Source: UPXZ01 sp964498765 (GTDB lineage Bacteria; Bacteroidota; Bacteroidia; Bacteroidales; Paludibacteraceae). From it: a DNA stretch of 64,000 nt. Under the pieces are notes generated by a model, which was not told the origin of the DNA, made no database searches, and saw only the letters and a list, made by a program, of their open reading frames with translations. The stretch is from positions 1 to 64,000 of the forward strand of contig CAZCIU010000006.1 in the NCBI GenBank assembly GCA_964498765.1, read 5' to 3'. The position numbers were made by a program, and so were the translations under genes. This document shows, piece after piece, positions 43,093 through 51,532 of this stretch. Every line of letters begins with the position of its first letter. The stretch's first letter is position 1.

Positions 43093-46077
43093 TTAAATAT
43101 CAAGATTTACCCCAAAAATAAAGGAGCGGGTTTGAGGATACGTTCCATAATCTATTCCTTGTACATTTCCGGAATTTCCCCATTGATTGACCTCCGGATC
43201 AAAACCAAGATATTTTGTAAATGTAAATAGATTGGAAACTGTAGCATAAGGCTGAAGTTTGCTGATGCCTATTTTTCTAAGCAAATTAGAACTGAAATCA
43301 TACGAAAGCGTTACATCTTTGATGCGCAAATAGCTTCCATCCTCCACGAAATAAGAAGAGATCTTCATGTCGTAACCGGCTTTTGGAATTGTTGTAATCA
43401 TGCCCGGTCTTCTCCATCGATCCACAATTCTTTTAGATTGATTCTTGGCATCGTACATTCCTTCTGATTCAATTCTTGATACATTTAATATATCATTACC
43501 ATAAGTTCCTTGAAGAAGAATACTAAGATTTACATTTTTATATGAAAATGTATTGGTCATACCAAATGTGAAATCTGGATTTGGATCGCCAATGTAGCCT
43601 CTGTCTGAAGCATTGATAAATCCATCATTGTTTTTATCGACATACAATAACTCACCAGTTTCCGGATCTACGCCTTCCTGGTCATATCCCCAAAATCCTC
43701 CTAAAGGTCTTCCAGGCATATTTTTTACTGCAAAATCAGATAAAATATCTGTAACTCTGGCATCGTAATATACTTGTTTGAAATCAAGTTTTACGAGCAT
43801 ATTTTTATTGTGTGAAATGTTGAAATCGGTGTTCCATTTGAAATCGCCAACCAAGTTTCTCGAACTTAAACTCAGCTCAATTCCTTTATTGGTCATTTCG
43901 CCTTCATTTCGTTGAATGGATGAAACAGCTGCTGAACCTGCAGGTAATGTAACCCACATAAGCATATTTTTGGTACGCTTGAAATAATAATCAATGTTCA
44001 TTGTCAATCTGCTATTGAACATCGTTGCATCCAGTCCGAAATTGCTTTGAGTTGTTGTTTCCCAAGTCAAATCAGAAGAACTTAAACTTACCTGAGTGTA
44101 TGTTGGTATAGCATCGCCTTGTCCGGGTTTCCACCATTCTATGCGACTAAAATCATATCTTTCCAGGTAAGCATAATCGCCCAAACCGTCTTGATTACCG
44201 GTTTGTCCCCATCCGGCACGAAGTTTTAAGTCATTTAGCCAGCTAAGTTCCGACATGAATTCTTCGGATGACATTCTCCATGCCGCCGAAAATGATGGAA
44301 ATACTCCCCATCTGTTTGCCGGCGATAATTTACTGGAACCGTCGGCACGAACATTCATCGATACAAGATATTTGCTATCATAATTGTACGAAAGTCGTCC
44401 GAGGTATGACATTATAGCCCATTGCGAAGCAGAAGTGCCGTTTCCGGGACTTATTTTATTGGCAGCATTAAGCGTTTTGATTAGATCATTGGCAAAGTGT
44501 GATGCAAACTGATAGCTTTGTGACCAATTGGAAACAGTGTAAGAAGTTCCGGCCATTGCTTCAAAGTTATGCAATTTTACATTTTTATTGAATGTCAGGT
44601 AATTATCCAGCATTATTACACGGCTAAATGAGCGATTGTCCTGCGCCTCACCAAACTGACCACGTCCATAGCTTGTTGCAATCGGGTCCAGAAAAGAAGT
44701 GTAATTCCAATAGTTGATATCTGCTGTAACCGAAGAGCTAAGTTTCAATTCCGGAATAAAGGTAATTACGCTTTTTGCGGTAGAAAGCAATCGGTGGCTG
44801 TCATTTTTATTGTCTTTGGTACGAGCCAGGTTTTCGAGCGGATGTGTGATGTTACTTACTCCGAAAAATTTATTGTAATAATGTTTTGGATTGTCTGCAT
44901 CCCAAATTGTAGCGTAAGTAGGAGTGTTTATTACAGATAAAATTACCCCTCCGCGGTTTGCTCCTGTTCCAGAAATGATATCACCTTTAGAAATATTATT
45001 AGAATAAGAAATATTTCCACTCATAGTGAGCCATTTGTACATTTCAGATTCTATGGAAGTACGGAAATTATAACGTTTAAAGGAAGTGGTATATATTATC
45101 CCTTTTTCATCTGTATAGCCGCCTGAAAGAAAATAATTTACTTTTCCTGAAGCTCCGGAAGCAGATAATTGGTAGTTTTGTTTTATTCCGGTTGAAAAAG
45201 TTTCGTCGAACCAATTTGTTTTATCAACTAAGCCATCCGGCAAAACTACAGAAGATTTCAAATCGCTGAGGTATTCTTTATATTCAGCCAGATTGAGCGA
45301 TTCCATTCTGCGACTGATATTTGTTACTCCACCATAAGCGCTAAATGAGATTGCTGTACGGTCTTTTCGGGCAGTCGCTTTGGTAGTAATCATTACTACT
45401 CCATTTGCTCCACGTGATCCGTAAATAGCAGCGGAAGAAGCATCTTTCATTATCTGCATACTTTCAATGTCGTTTGCAGAAAGAAAATCGATGTTGTTCA
45501 TCGGGACTCCATCCACAACATAAAGCGGATCGTTACTTGCGTTCATGGAAGTTGTACCTCTTACTCGGATTACCATGCCGGCTCCCGGGCGACCGTTAGG
45601 TTGGATAACTTGAACGCCGGCAGCTTTTCCTTGGATAGCTTGCGCAGCTGAAGTGATAGGTCGCATGTTGAGATCTTCAGTAGAAACTGTTGACACTGCA
45701 GTAGTTACGTCTTTTCTTTTTACGGAACCGTAGCCGATTACCACAACTTCCTCAAGTCCTTTTGCTTCTTCAGCCATAGTGACATTCAGTAAAGTTTCAG
45801 CACCCAGGATTTTTTCCTGTGGCACCATCCCTACATAAGAAAAGACCAGTACATCGCCTTGATTGGCAGAAATACTGTAATCACCATCAAGATTGGTTAC
45901 AACGCCAGAAGTAGTTCCTTTAAGGACCACACTTACGCCTATCAAGGCTTCACCAGTGGTGTCGGTAACCTTACCGTGATAGTTGTTTGCGTTTTGTGCC
46001 AATGCGGATGAAAAGCCGGTGGTGTACATTAGCAGCAAAACCACAATCGAAAAGATTTTCATTATTTGTGTTCTCAT
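43093..46077 (-). CDS. SusC/RagA family TonB-linked outer-membrane receptor
   Basis: This 994-residue protein has a signal peptide and a CarboxypepD_reg-like domain (about 30-115, YHGKVTDTTGEALIGVSV). A TonB plug follows (SVKRKDVTTAVSTVST, YVVDGVPMNNIDFLS, SAAIYGSRGANGVVMITTK) and then a C-terminal 22-strand barrel ending in FIFGVNLDI. There is no N-terminal STN domain, so it is not a transmembrane signalling receptor. It imports oligosaccharides into the periplasm with SusD. The leader upstream is long (about 170 bases from the putative promoter), which leaves room for post-transcriptional control. Confidence 0.97.
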   Translation of the reverse strand: MRTQIMKIFSIVVLLLMYTTGFSSALAQNANNYHGKVTDTTGEALIGVSVVLKGTTSGVVTNLDGDYSISANQGDVLVFSYVGMVPQEKILGAETLLNVTMAEEAKGLEEVVVIGYGSVKRKDVTTAVSTVSTEDLNMRPITSAAQAIQGKAAGVQVIQPNGRPGAGMVIRVRGTTSMNASNDPLYVVDGVPMNNIDFLSANDIESMQIMKDASSAAIYGSRGANGVVMITTKATARKDRTAISFSAYGGVTNISRRMESLNLAEYKEYLSDLKSSVVLPDGLVDKTNWFDETFSTGIKQNYQLSASGASGKVNYFLSGGYTDEKGIIYTTSFKRYNFRTSIESEMYKWLTMSGNISYSNNISKGDIISGTGANRGGVILSVINTPTYATIWDADNPKHYYNKFFGVSNITHPLENLARTKDNKNDSHRLLSTAKSVITFIPELKLSSSVTADINYWNYTSFLDPIATSYGRGQFGEAQDNRSFSRVIMLDNYLTFNKNVKLHNFEAMAGTSYTVSNWSQSYQFASHFANDLIKTLNAANKISPGNGTSASQWAIMSYLGRLSYNYDSKYLVSMNVRADGSSKLSPANRWGVFPSFSAAWRMSSEEFMSELSWLNDLKLRAGWGQTGNQDGLGDYAYLERYDFSRIEWWKPGQGDAIPTYTQVSLSSSDLTWETTTQSNFGLDATMFNSRLTMNIDYYFKRTKNMLMWVTLPAGSAAVSSIQRNEGEMTNKGIELSLSSRNLVGDFKWNTDFNISHNKNMLVKLDFKQVYYDARVTDILSDFAVKNMPGRPLGGFWGYDQEGVDPETGELLYVDKNNDGFINASDRGYIGDPNPDFTFGMTNTFSYKNVNLSILLQGTYGNDILNVSRIESEGMYDAKNQSKRIVDRWRRPGMITTIPKAGYDMKISSYFVEDGSYLRIKDVTLSYDFSSNLLRKIGISKLQPYATVSNLFTFTKYLGFDPEVNQWGNSGNVQGIDYGTYPQTRSFIFGVNLDI

Positions 46078-46395
46078 GTGTATATAAATTGATTAGAATA
46101 TTTCCAATTCAGCAAAGAAATAAATTCCTATTTTCAGAAAGAATCAATTCAAAAAGAAACTCAAAATTCGCATTTAATAATACGATTTTAAGCGCATGGT
46201 CAGGTCAATTAAAAAAAGATGTGATTAGATCCAAGGGAAGTAGTACAAATATACAAAAAATAAACTCGTATTTTCTGAAAAGAAAAAATAGGGCTATTTT
46301 GAAAGTGTGAACATGCTGATATTCAGTAAAATGATGTTTGAAATAGGGAAAGAAAAATGCTGATTTTTGAGAGAAAAAGGAATAATAATTGCAAT
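46078..46395. other. susC leader and promoter region
   Basis: This 318-base spacer lies between the DUF6377 regulator gene and susC, both on the minus strand. It holds one plausible -7 box (46246-46253). The remaining AT-rich sequence shows no strong hairpin or ORF that I can support. Confidence 0.5.
46246..46253 (-). promoter_or_regulatory. -7 box (TATATTTG) for PUL operon
   Basis: Minus-strand TATATTTG, matching TAnnTTTG, 169 bases upstream of the susC start codon. Confidence 0.4.
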
Positions 46396-48051
46396 TTATT
46401 TGGTGATTGTTCCGATTTTTTTTACCAAATCTTCAAAATCGTTCCTAGAAACTTTCGATTTGTTTTTGATACTTGCTCTGTAGTTATAAATTGTTTTGGC
46501 AGAGTAGTGGAGTAGTTCAGCGATTTTGGCGCTATTGTCAATTCCAAGTCTAATCAATGCAAAAATTCGTAATTCGGTATTAAGCAATTCGTCTCGTTTA
46601 AGTACTATTTTAGCATCATCTACTAGTAAATCGTTGAATTCATTTACAAAATCAGGATATAAGCGGAGAAATGATTGATCAAAGTTTTTATAAAATTCTT
46701 TCAACTCAATTTCCATAAATTCGGTCGATTTAGCATCCTCAATTACTTCTTTTTGATGTCCACTTGTCAATTTGTTTCTCACACTTTTACGGTAAGTATC
46801 CATTTTGTCAATGTATAATGAACATAAGGATAGAAAATGACCTATATAAACTTCCTTAACTTGATTGGATTCAGAGAGTTCGGCATTGGTGTTTTTGATA
46901 GCATCATTGATATTATTCAATTCCTGATTTAGTCGATTTAATTCATTGTTTGCTTTCAAAGTTCGTAAATTTGCTTTGGAGATTCGTCTGTTTTGCAGAT
47001 AAATTCCAACTAATGAAAGTAGTAATAAAAGACTTAAAAGACTGATGAAGAATAATAATTTACGGAGTTGCTTGTCTTTTTGTGCTTTGTCCGTTAAAAA
47101 AGCATTGTTGATAATGGCTTGTACTTCAGCTATTTGTGTGTAACGAAGACGCGCGTTGAAATACTTTGAATTATTTACAGAATAGTTAATGTATTTGTGT
47201 GCCCGCTGCACATCGCCTTCCATAAACATAAGGTTGGCAAGTTCCCAGGATGATGCATTATCTGTAATTCCAAGCCTTAAATCGGTAATTGACGACTTTA
47301 GCAGCCACTTTTTCTCTGAAAGAATATCACCACTCGCTTTATATGTCGATGAACGATGGAAACTGATGAGAGCATATTCCTGACTATTTTCATTAACTTT
47401 TTGCAATCTTTGGTCATTGATTTTCAGTGCCATCTCATAGTCACGTTGATACCGATAATCGGATTCCAGAATCTCCAAATAACGATCATTATCCTTTGGT
47501 AAATTGGATTTCAGCAAATCTTTGAATTTGTTTGCTACATCTCGGTATTGATTGCTTAATTCAGCATCTTTGCTGTAAAACGACATTTCGCCATACGTGT
47601 GCTCCATGCAAACATAGTTGAAAATCAAGAGATCATTTGGCAACTCTGTTTCCACAATTTCATCAAGGATATCCACCGATTCTTTATAAAGTCCAATTGA
47701 AGCAAGAAGATAAGCTAATCTTAATTTTGAATCATTAAGCCGATTTTTGTCACCCATTTCTTTTGCGATTCCGATATTCTTTTTCAAAAAAGAAATAGCT
47801 AAATCCGAAATGAAAGGGCGATATTCCTGGTATATCTGAAAATTAATATCGTATTTTTTCTCCAGTGAAGTTGCGTTGGCAGCCTCTTTTTCTAAAGTTT
47901 CAATTCGCGATTGACGATGATTAATCTGGATGCTGTAGTTCAATAACAATTCATCGTAAACCCGCATTAGCGAATCGGTCTCTTTATCCGTTGCTGAAGC
48001 GGAAATATTTATTGATTGAACGAATAAAAAAAGTAACCAGATTTTTTTCAT
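46396..48051 (-). CDS. SusR-like DUF6377 membrane transcriptional regulator
   Basis: This 551-residue protein has a signal peptide, a periplasmic helical TPR-like sensor (about 20-330), one membrane helix (about 333-353, LLFFISLLSLLLLLSLVGIY) and a coiled coil (LKANNELNRLNQELNNINDAI). A cytoplasmic DUF6377 region ends in a helix-turn-helix (GIDNSAKIAELLHYSAKTIYNY). This single-polypeptide design matches SusR-like regulators that sense oligosaccharide in the periplasm and activate the adjacent locus. It lies directly upstream of susC on the same strand, with its own promoter box at 48080-48087. The inducer is inferred to be a beta-1,6-gluco-oligosaccharide. Confidence 0.88.
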   Translation of the reverse strand: MKKIWLLFLFVQSINISASATDKETDSLMRVYDELLLNYSIQINHRQSRIETLEKEAANATSLEKKYDINFQIYQEYRPFISDLAISFLKKNIGIAKEMGDKNRLNDSKLRLAYLLASIGLYKESVDILDEIVETELPNDLLIFNYVCMEHTYGEMSFYSKDAELSNQYRDVANKFKDLLKSNLPKDNDRYLEILESDYRYQRDYEMALKINDQRLQKVNENSQEYALISFHRSSTYKASGDILSEKKWLLKSSITDLRLGITDNASSWELANLMFMEGDVQRAHKYINYSVNNSKYFNARLRYTQIAEVQAIINNAFLTDKAQKDKQLRKLLFFISLLSLLLLLSLVGIYLQNRRISKANLRTLKANNELNRLNQELNNINDAIKNTNAELSESNQVKEVYIGHFLSLCSLYIDKMDTYRKSVRNKLTSGHQKEVIEDAKSTEFMEIELKEFYKNFDQSFLRLYPDFVNEFNDLLVDDAKIVLKRDELLNTELRIFALIRLGIDNSAKIAELLHYSAKTIYNYRASIKNKSKVSRNDFEDLVKKIGTITK

Positions 48052-48079
48052 TAGAATTGAGTTGAGAATTGCTCTGCAA

Positions 48080-48087
48080 CAAAATTA
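48080..48087 (-). promoter_or_regulatory. -7 box (TAATTTTG) for DUF6377 regulator
   Basis: Minus-strand TAATTTTG about 29 bases before the start codon at 48051. Confidence 0.45.
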
Positions 48088-48198
48088 TAAAATAATTGTG
48101 GAAATGAATAATAAATCGCAATCATTATTTTATTTGTAAAATAGTAAAAATCTATATCGATATAATTATTATCAGTTATATTTATAGGTTTGATGAAT

Positions 48199-48206
48199 TA
48201 TCTTTG
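48199..48206 (+). promoter_or_regulatory. -7 box (TATCTTTG) for catalase
   Basis: Perfect TAnnTTTG match, giving a leader of about 160 bases before ATG 48375. A redox-responsive operator might lie in or near this leader, but none was identified. Confidence 0.45.
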
Positions 48207-48374
48207 TAGGGAAATAAAAAATATCAATAAAAACATTTAATAAAGATAAATGTAGAAGTTTTTTAATTCTCAATTTGTTTAAATTAGAAGTTTAAATCAA
48301 ATTTTTTATTTTTCAAAAGAAATCTAGCTTAACTCTTTATAAAAACTAATCATTTAACACAAAAATTTAAGACA

Positions 48375-49862
48375 ATGGAAAGTAAAAAAAGCAATGAAAA
48401 TCAAAAGCCGATGACCACCGCAGCAGGTGCTCCTGTAGCTAACAATCAAGATTCGATGACAGCCGGAAAGCGCGGGCCAATGGTGCTTCAGGATGTATGG
48501 TTTCTTGAAAAAATGGCTCATTTTGACAGAGAAGTAATTCCGGAAAGACGTATGCACGCCAAGGGTTCGGGTGCGTTCGGGACTTTTACGGTAACACATG
48601 ACATTTCGCAATACACGAAAGCAAAGATTTTTTCTCAAGTTGGTAAAAAAACGGATATGTTTGTTCGTTTTTCAACTGTAGCTGGAGAACGTGGAGCTGC
48701 TGATGCTGAGCGCGATATTCGTGGTTTTGCAATGAAGTTCTACACCGAAGACGGCAACTGGGATTTGGTAGGAAATAATACGCCGGTTTTCTTTTTCCGC
48801 GATCCGCTGAAATTCCCGGATTTGAACCACGCCGTAAAACGTGATCCACGTACCAATATGCGCAGTCCAAACAACAACTGGGATTTCTGGTCAAATCTGC
48901 CTGAAGCTTTGCATCAGGTGACTATAACTATGAGCGACCGAGGTATTCCATTGAGTTATAGAAATATGCACGGTTTTGGAAGCCATACATTTAGCTTTAT
49001 CAATGCAGCTAATGAGCGTGTTTGGGTGAAATTTCACTTTGTAAATCAGCAGGGAATAAAGAATTTGACTGACGCAGAAGCAGCCGAACTGGTTGGAAAT
49101 GACCGCGAAAGCCATCAACGCGATCTGTATGAGGCAATCGAAAGAGGCGATTTCCCAAAATGGAAAATGTTTGTTCAGATCATGACTGAAGAACAAGCTG
49201 AAAATATGCCTTACAATCCGTTTGACTTGACAAAAGTATGGTACAAAGGCGAATATCCGCTTATTCCGGTTGGAGAATTTGAACTGAACAGAAATCCGGA
49301 AAATTATTTTGCAGATGTTGAGCAAGCTGCTTTTAATCCGGCTAACGTAGTTCCGGGAATTAGTTTTTCACCGGACAGAATGTTGCAAGGCCGTTTGTTC
49401 TCTTATGGCGACGCACAGCGTTATCGTTTGGGTGTAAATCACCATCAAATTCCTGTAAATCAGCCAAAAGGTGCTATGGGAACAGTAAATTCCTATCATC
49501 GCGACGGACAAATGCGAGTGGACGGGAATCAAGGTTCAACACTTCATTACGAGCCAAACAGCTATGGCGTATGGCGTGAAAATCCGGAACATAAAGAACC
49601 AATTGAGAAAGGTGGTGATGTACAACGCTGGGATTTCCGTGAAGACGATGACCTTTACTACGAGCAACCAGGAAAATTATTCCGTTTGATGTCACCTGAG
49701 CAACAGCAAGTTTTATTTGAAAATACAGCTCGAAATATGAACGGAGTAGAAGAATTTATCAAAATTCGCCACATTGGAAACTGCTACAAAGCCGATCCGG
49801 CCTATGGTAGAGGTGTGGCTGATGCTTGTGGAATTTCGTATGAAAAAGCCGGAATTAATTAA
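48375..49862 (+). CDS. katA: Monofunctional haem catalase (clade 3, small subunit)
   Basis: This 495-residue protein has the catalase core. The active-site His lies in FDREVIPERRMHAKGSGAFG, the distal Asn region is NNTPVFFFRDPLKFPD, and the proximal Tyr haem ligand is in RLFSYGDAQRYRLG. Residues for NADPH binding are in the C-terminal part. The length and absence of a C-terminal flavodoxin domain fit small-subunit clade 3. It decomposes hydrogen peroxide in the cytoplasm; with the peroxiredoxin it suggests some aerotolerance. A strong terminator follows. Confidence 0.97.
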   Translation: MESKKSNENQKPMTTAAGAPVANNQDSMTAGKRGPMVLQDVWFLEKMAHFDREVIPERRMHAKGSGAFGTFTVTHDISQYTKAKIFSQVGKKTDMFVRFSTVAGERGAADAERDIRGFAMKFYTEDGNWDLVGNNTPVFFFRDPLKFPDLNHAVKRDPRTNMRSPNNNWDFWSNLPEALHQVTITMSDRGIPLSYRNMHGFGSHTFSFINAANERVWVKFHFVNQQGIKNLTDAEAAELVGNDRESHQRDLYEAIERGDFPKWKMFVQIMTEEQAENMPYNPFDLTKVWYKGEYPLIPVGEFELNRNPENYFADVEQAAFNPANVVPGISFSPDRMLQGRLFSYGDAQRYRLGVNHHQIPVNQPKGAMGTVNSYHRDGQMRVDGNQGSTLHYEPNSYGVWRENPEHKEPIEKGGDVQRWDFREDDDLYYEQPGKLFRLMSPEQQQVLFENTARNMNGVEEFIKIRHIGNCYKADPAYGRGVADACGISYEKAGIN

Positions 49863-49886
49863 AACATTCCATATAATTAAAAACAG

Positions 49887-49923
49887 AAAAGAGAGAAAAT
49901 CATTCGATTTTCTCTCTTTTTTT
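49887..49923 (+). terminator. Intrinsic terminator after catalase
   Basis: AAAAGAGAGAAAATC pairs with GATTTTCTCTCTTTT around a four-base loop, followed by a T-run. Confidence 0.92.
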
Positions 49924-49982
49924 AATGGTGTATATTGCTACTTTATAACTGCTATTACTCACTATAGGCCTCTCACGCTAAC

Positions 49983-50120
49983 TTATAATATGCGGTCTAT
50001 TGGACTGCGCTCTTCATGGACAATGCTGGCATTTTCGATTAATGTTCTGAGAATTTCTTTCCCAAGCGGTGATTTTTCTATTTGAAGATAGTTTTTGATT
50101 GGTCTCAACCGTGAAGACAT
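49983..50120 (-). pseudogene. Small ORF, possible gene remnant (45 codons)
   Basis: A minus-strand ORF of 45 codons reads like ordinary protein (SPLGKEILRTLIENASIV), ending at a stop at 49983. A second open stretch in another frame lies just upstream (ESVWNESRKASDITRLAEN, then FHIEVYYVFTVET, about 50070-50196) and overlaps the stop of the neighbouring gene. Together they look like the 3' end of a gene broken by frameshift. I do not recognise the family. The 317-base gap 49863-50179 otherwise holds only the catalase terminator. Confidence 0.25.
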
Positions 50121-50179
50121 AGTAAACTTCAATGTGGAAATTTTCAGCCAAACGAGTTATATCTGACGCTTTTCTACTT

Positions 50180-51124
50180 TCATTCCAAACACTTTCGGGT
50201 TAAGAAATAACGGGTATTTCGATTTTCCAAATCATCGATATTATTGTCAACCACACCAATCAAGCAGTGTGATTTCGTTTTTGCGTCGTAGATAAATCGC
50301 TTAACTAGTGAAAAATTCTTGATTTCAGATGTGTTATTCACATGAAAACGCGACCCATCACAAGTCACTATTCTGTCTCCAATCATTATATGATCTTCAT
50401 CGTAATACGATATTGGCATGTTTTGAGCAATTTTCTCATCAATAAGCCTAGCCAATTTTTCCAAATCAATCTTCGGTTTTTTGTAAAATTTAATCACAAA
50501 GCCATTCCTAATATCGGAAAAGAAATATTCATCAACTTGGATATCAAAATACTCGTGAAGCACTTCGGTAGTAACTTCTTCGGCCGAATGCGCCATTTTA
50601 CGAAACTTGAGCGATTCGTGTACAATTTTGTAAACGCTTTCGGGCTGAGGTCCAAAAATACTGGGTCGGGTAACGATGATTTCTTCACCAATTCCCACGA
50701 TAATATCGGCATTCCTTCCCAAAGCAGGATATAATAAGTTGAAATGCTCGATGACCACTCGGCGATTTCGCTCCAACAACGAATTCACATAATCTACAAT
50801 TTCGAACATCTGCGTGAAAGCCATCTGAAAGCGGATATCAAGGTGAAACGTAGTGGCTTCATCTACTTCCATCATGGAGTTTCGCACCTGCAGCATCTTA
50901 CGTGGATTCACAATATCGTCGTCGTTTGAGAGTTGTAATCCGGGAAACATCCCTTTTATCAAGGACGATTTTCCGGCACCAGCATCGCCGACAACACCGA
51001 TTAGCTTGTCACTGTAATTCAAATGACGGTGTGAAATCTGCTCGCCGAGAAACATCAGTCGCTCCTTCCCGCGGGGCGCGAAATATTGCGACGAAACCAT
51101 GTATTCTTGAATGAAGTTGCGCAT
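50180..51124 (-). CDS. P-loop NTPase fused to AlaRS second-additional-domain-like module
   Basis: This 314-residue soluble protein is the last gene of the glm operon. Residues 40-175 form a P-loop NTPase with Walker A GDAGAGKSS (46-54) and an acidic NDDD at 67-70. Residues 178-285 resemble the editing/second additional domain (SAD) of alanyl-tRNA synthetase. VTCDGSRFHVNNTSEI (253-268) keeps a Cys255 and His261 like the metal site of AlaX, but the expected HxxxH is degenerate (HSAEE at 179-183). Database entries for such proteins are usually named 'alanine-tRNA synthetase second additional domain-containing protein'. Function is unknown. It might be a chaperone or small-molecule kinase for the glutamate pathway (inference from position). 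Confidence 0.7.
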   Translation of the reverse strand: MRNFIQEYMVSSQYFAPRGKERLMFLGEQISHRHLNYSDKLIGVVGDAGAGKSSLIKGMFPGLQLSNDDDIVNPRKMLQVRNSMMEVDEATTFHLDIRFQMAFTQMFEIVDYVNSLLERNRRVVIEHFNLLYPALGRNADIIVGIGEEIIVTRPSIFGPQPESVYKIVHESLKFRKMAHSAEEVTTEVLHEYFDIQVDEYFFSDIRNGFVIKFYKKPKIDLEKLARLIDEKIAQNMPISYYDEDHIMIGDRIVTCDGSRFHVNNTSEIKNFSLVKRFIYDAKTKSHCLIGVVDNNIDDLENRNTRYFLTRKCLE

Positions 51125-51143
51125 ATCAATTTACGATTGAGTG

Positions 51144-51461
51144 TTACAATTCAAAGGTCAATTTCATCAACGGCGCATGTTGTTGAGCACCGTACACATC
51201 AGTTTCGCCCAAAGCTCCCGAAGGAATAGGGCGCACGATGGTGGTTTTTATCGCTTTTGCGGGGTCAAAATGTACCACTCCGATAATGTCAGACACGGGA
51301 ATTTGATACAGTTCGGCAAACATTTTTTCGTTAAATACTTTTGCTGCTTTCACACGCTCGTACATTTCAAAGTCCTTGAAAATAACGTCAAACGTTAATT
51401 CGTAGGGACCCGAATTTTTGCTTCTGATGACGGAAGCTACGTCGGTTAGATTGTATTTCAT
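51144..51461 (-). CDS. DUF4387 family protein, partner of AtuA
   Basis: This 105-residue soluble protein starts MKYNLTDVASVIRSKNSGPY and continues with the DUF4387 pattern VVHFDPAKAIKTTIVRP and GETDVYGAQQHAPLM. In many proteobacteria DUF4387 is fused to the C terminus of AtuA-family proteins; here it is a separate gene 71 bases downstream of atuA-like, so the two probably form one complex. A longer reading from 51488 adds nine residues; ATG 51461 gives the family start. It lies 19 bases upstream of the P-loop gene. Confidence 0.88.
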   Translation of the reverse strand: MKYNLTDVASVIRSKNSGPYELTFDVIFKDFEMYERVKAAKVFNEKMFAELYQIPVSDIIGVVHFDPAKAIKTTIVRPIPSGALGETDVYGAQQHAPLMKLTFEL

Positions 51462-51474
51462 TTTTTTATTTTTA

Positions 51475-51532
51475 GAATCAAGATGCAAGAACCAAGAGCC
51501 AAGACTAAGTCTCGAAACTCAGAACTCTAAAC
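51475..51532 (-). repeat. Short-period degenerate repeat tract between AtuA and DUF4387 genes
   Basis: On the plus strand the spacer reads as repeated words of 7-8 bases (AAGAACC, AAGAGCC, AAGACTAAG, then CGAAACTC, AGAACTCT, AAACTC, AAAACTG). It resembles in style the spacers near the Wza/Wzc genes and near atpG, without being homologous to them. Confidence 0.6.

Larger units (their letters stand above)
48052..48374. other. Divergent promoter region, SusR-like regulator / catalase
   Basis: This very AT-rich 323-base interval holds a minus-strand -7 box near the regulator start and a plus-strand TATCTTTG box about 170 bases before the catalase. The catalase leader between them is long. No ORF or clear hairpin was seen. 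Confidence 0.5.

Noticed and set aside
50180..51124. MeaB-like G-protein chaperone for the B12 enzyme
   Set aside because: Only the P-loop is shared; G-protein specificity motifs such as NKxD were not found, and the C-terminal half resembles a SAD domain.
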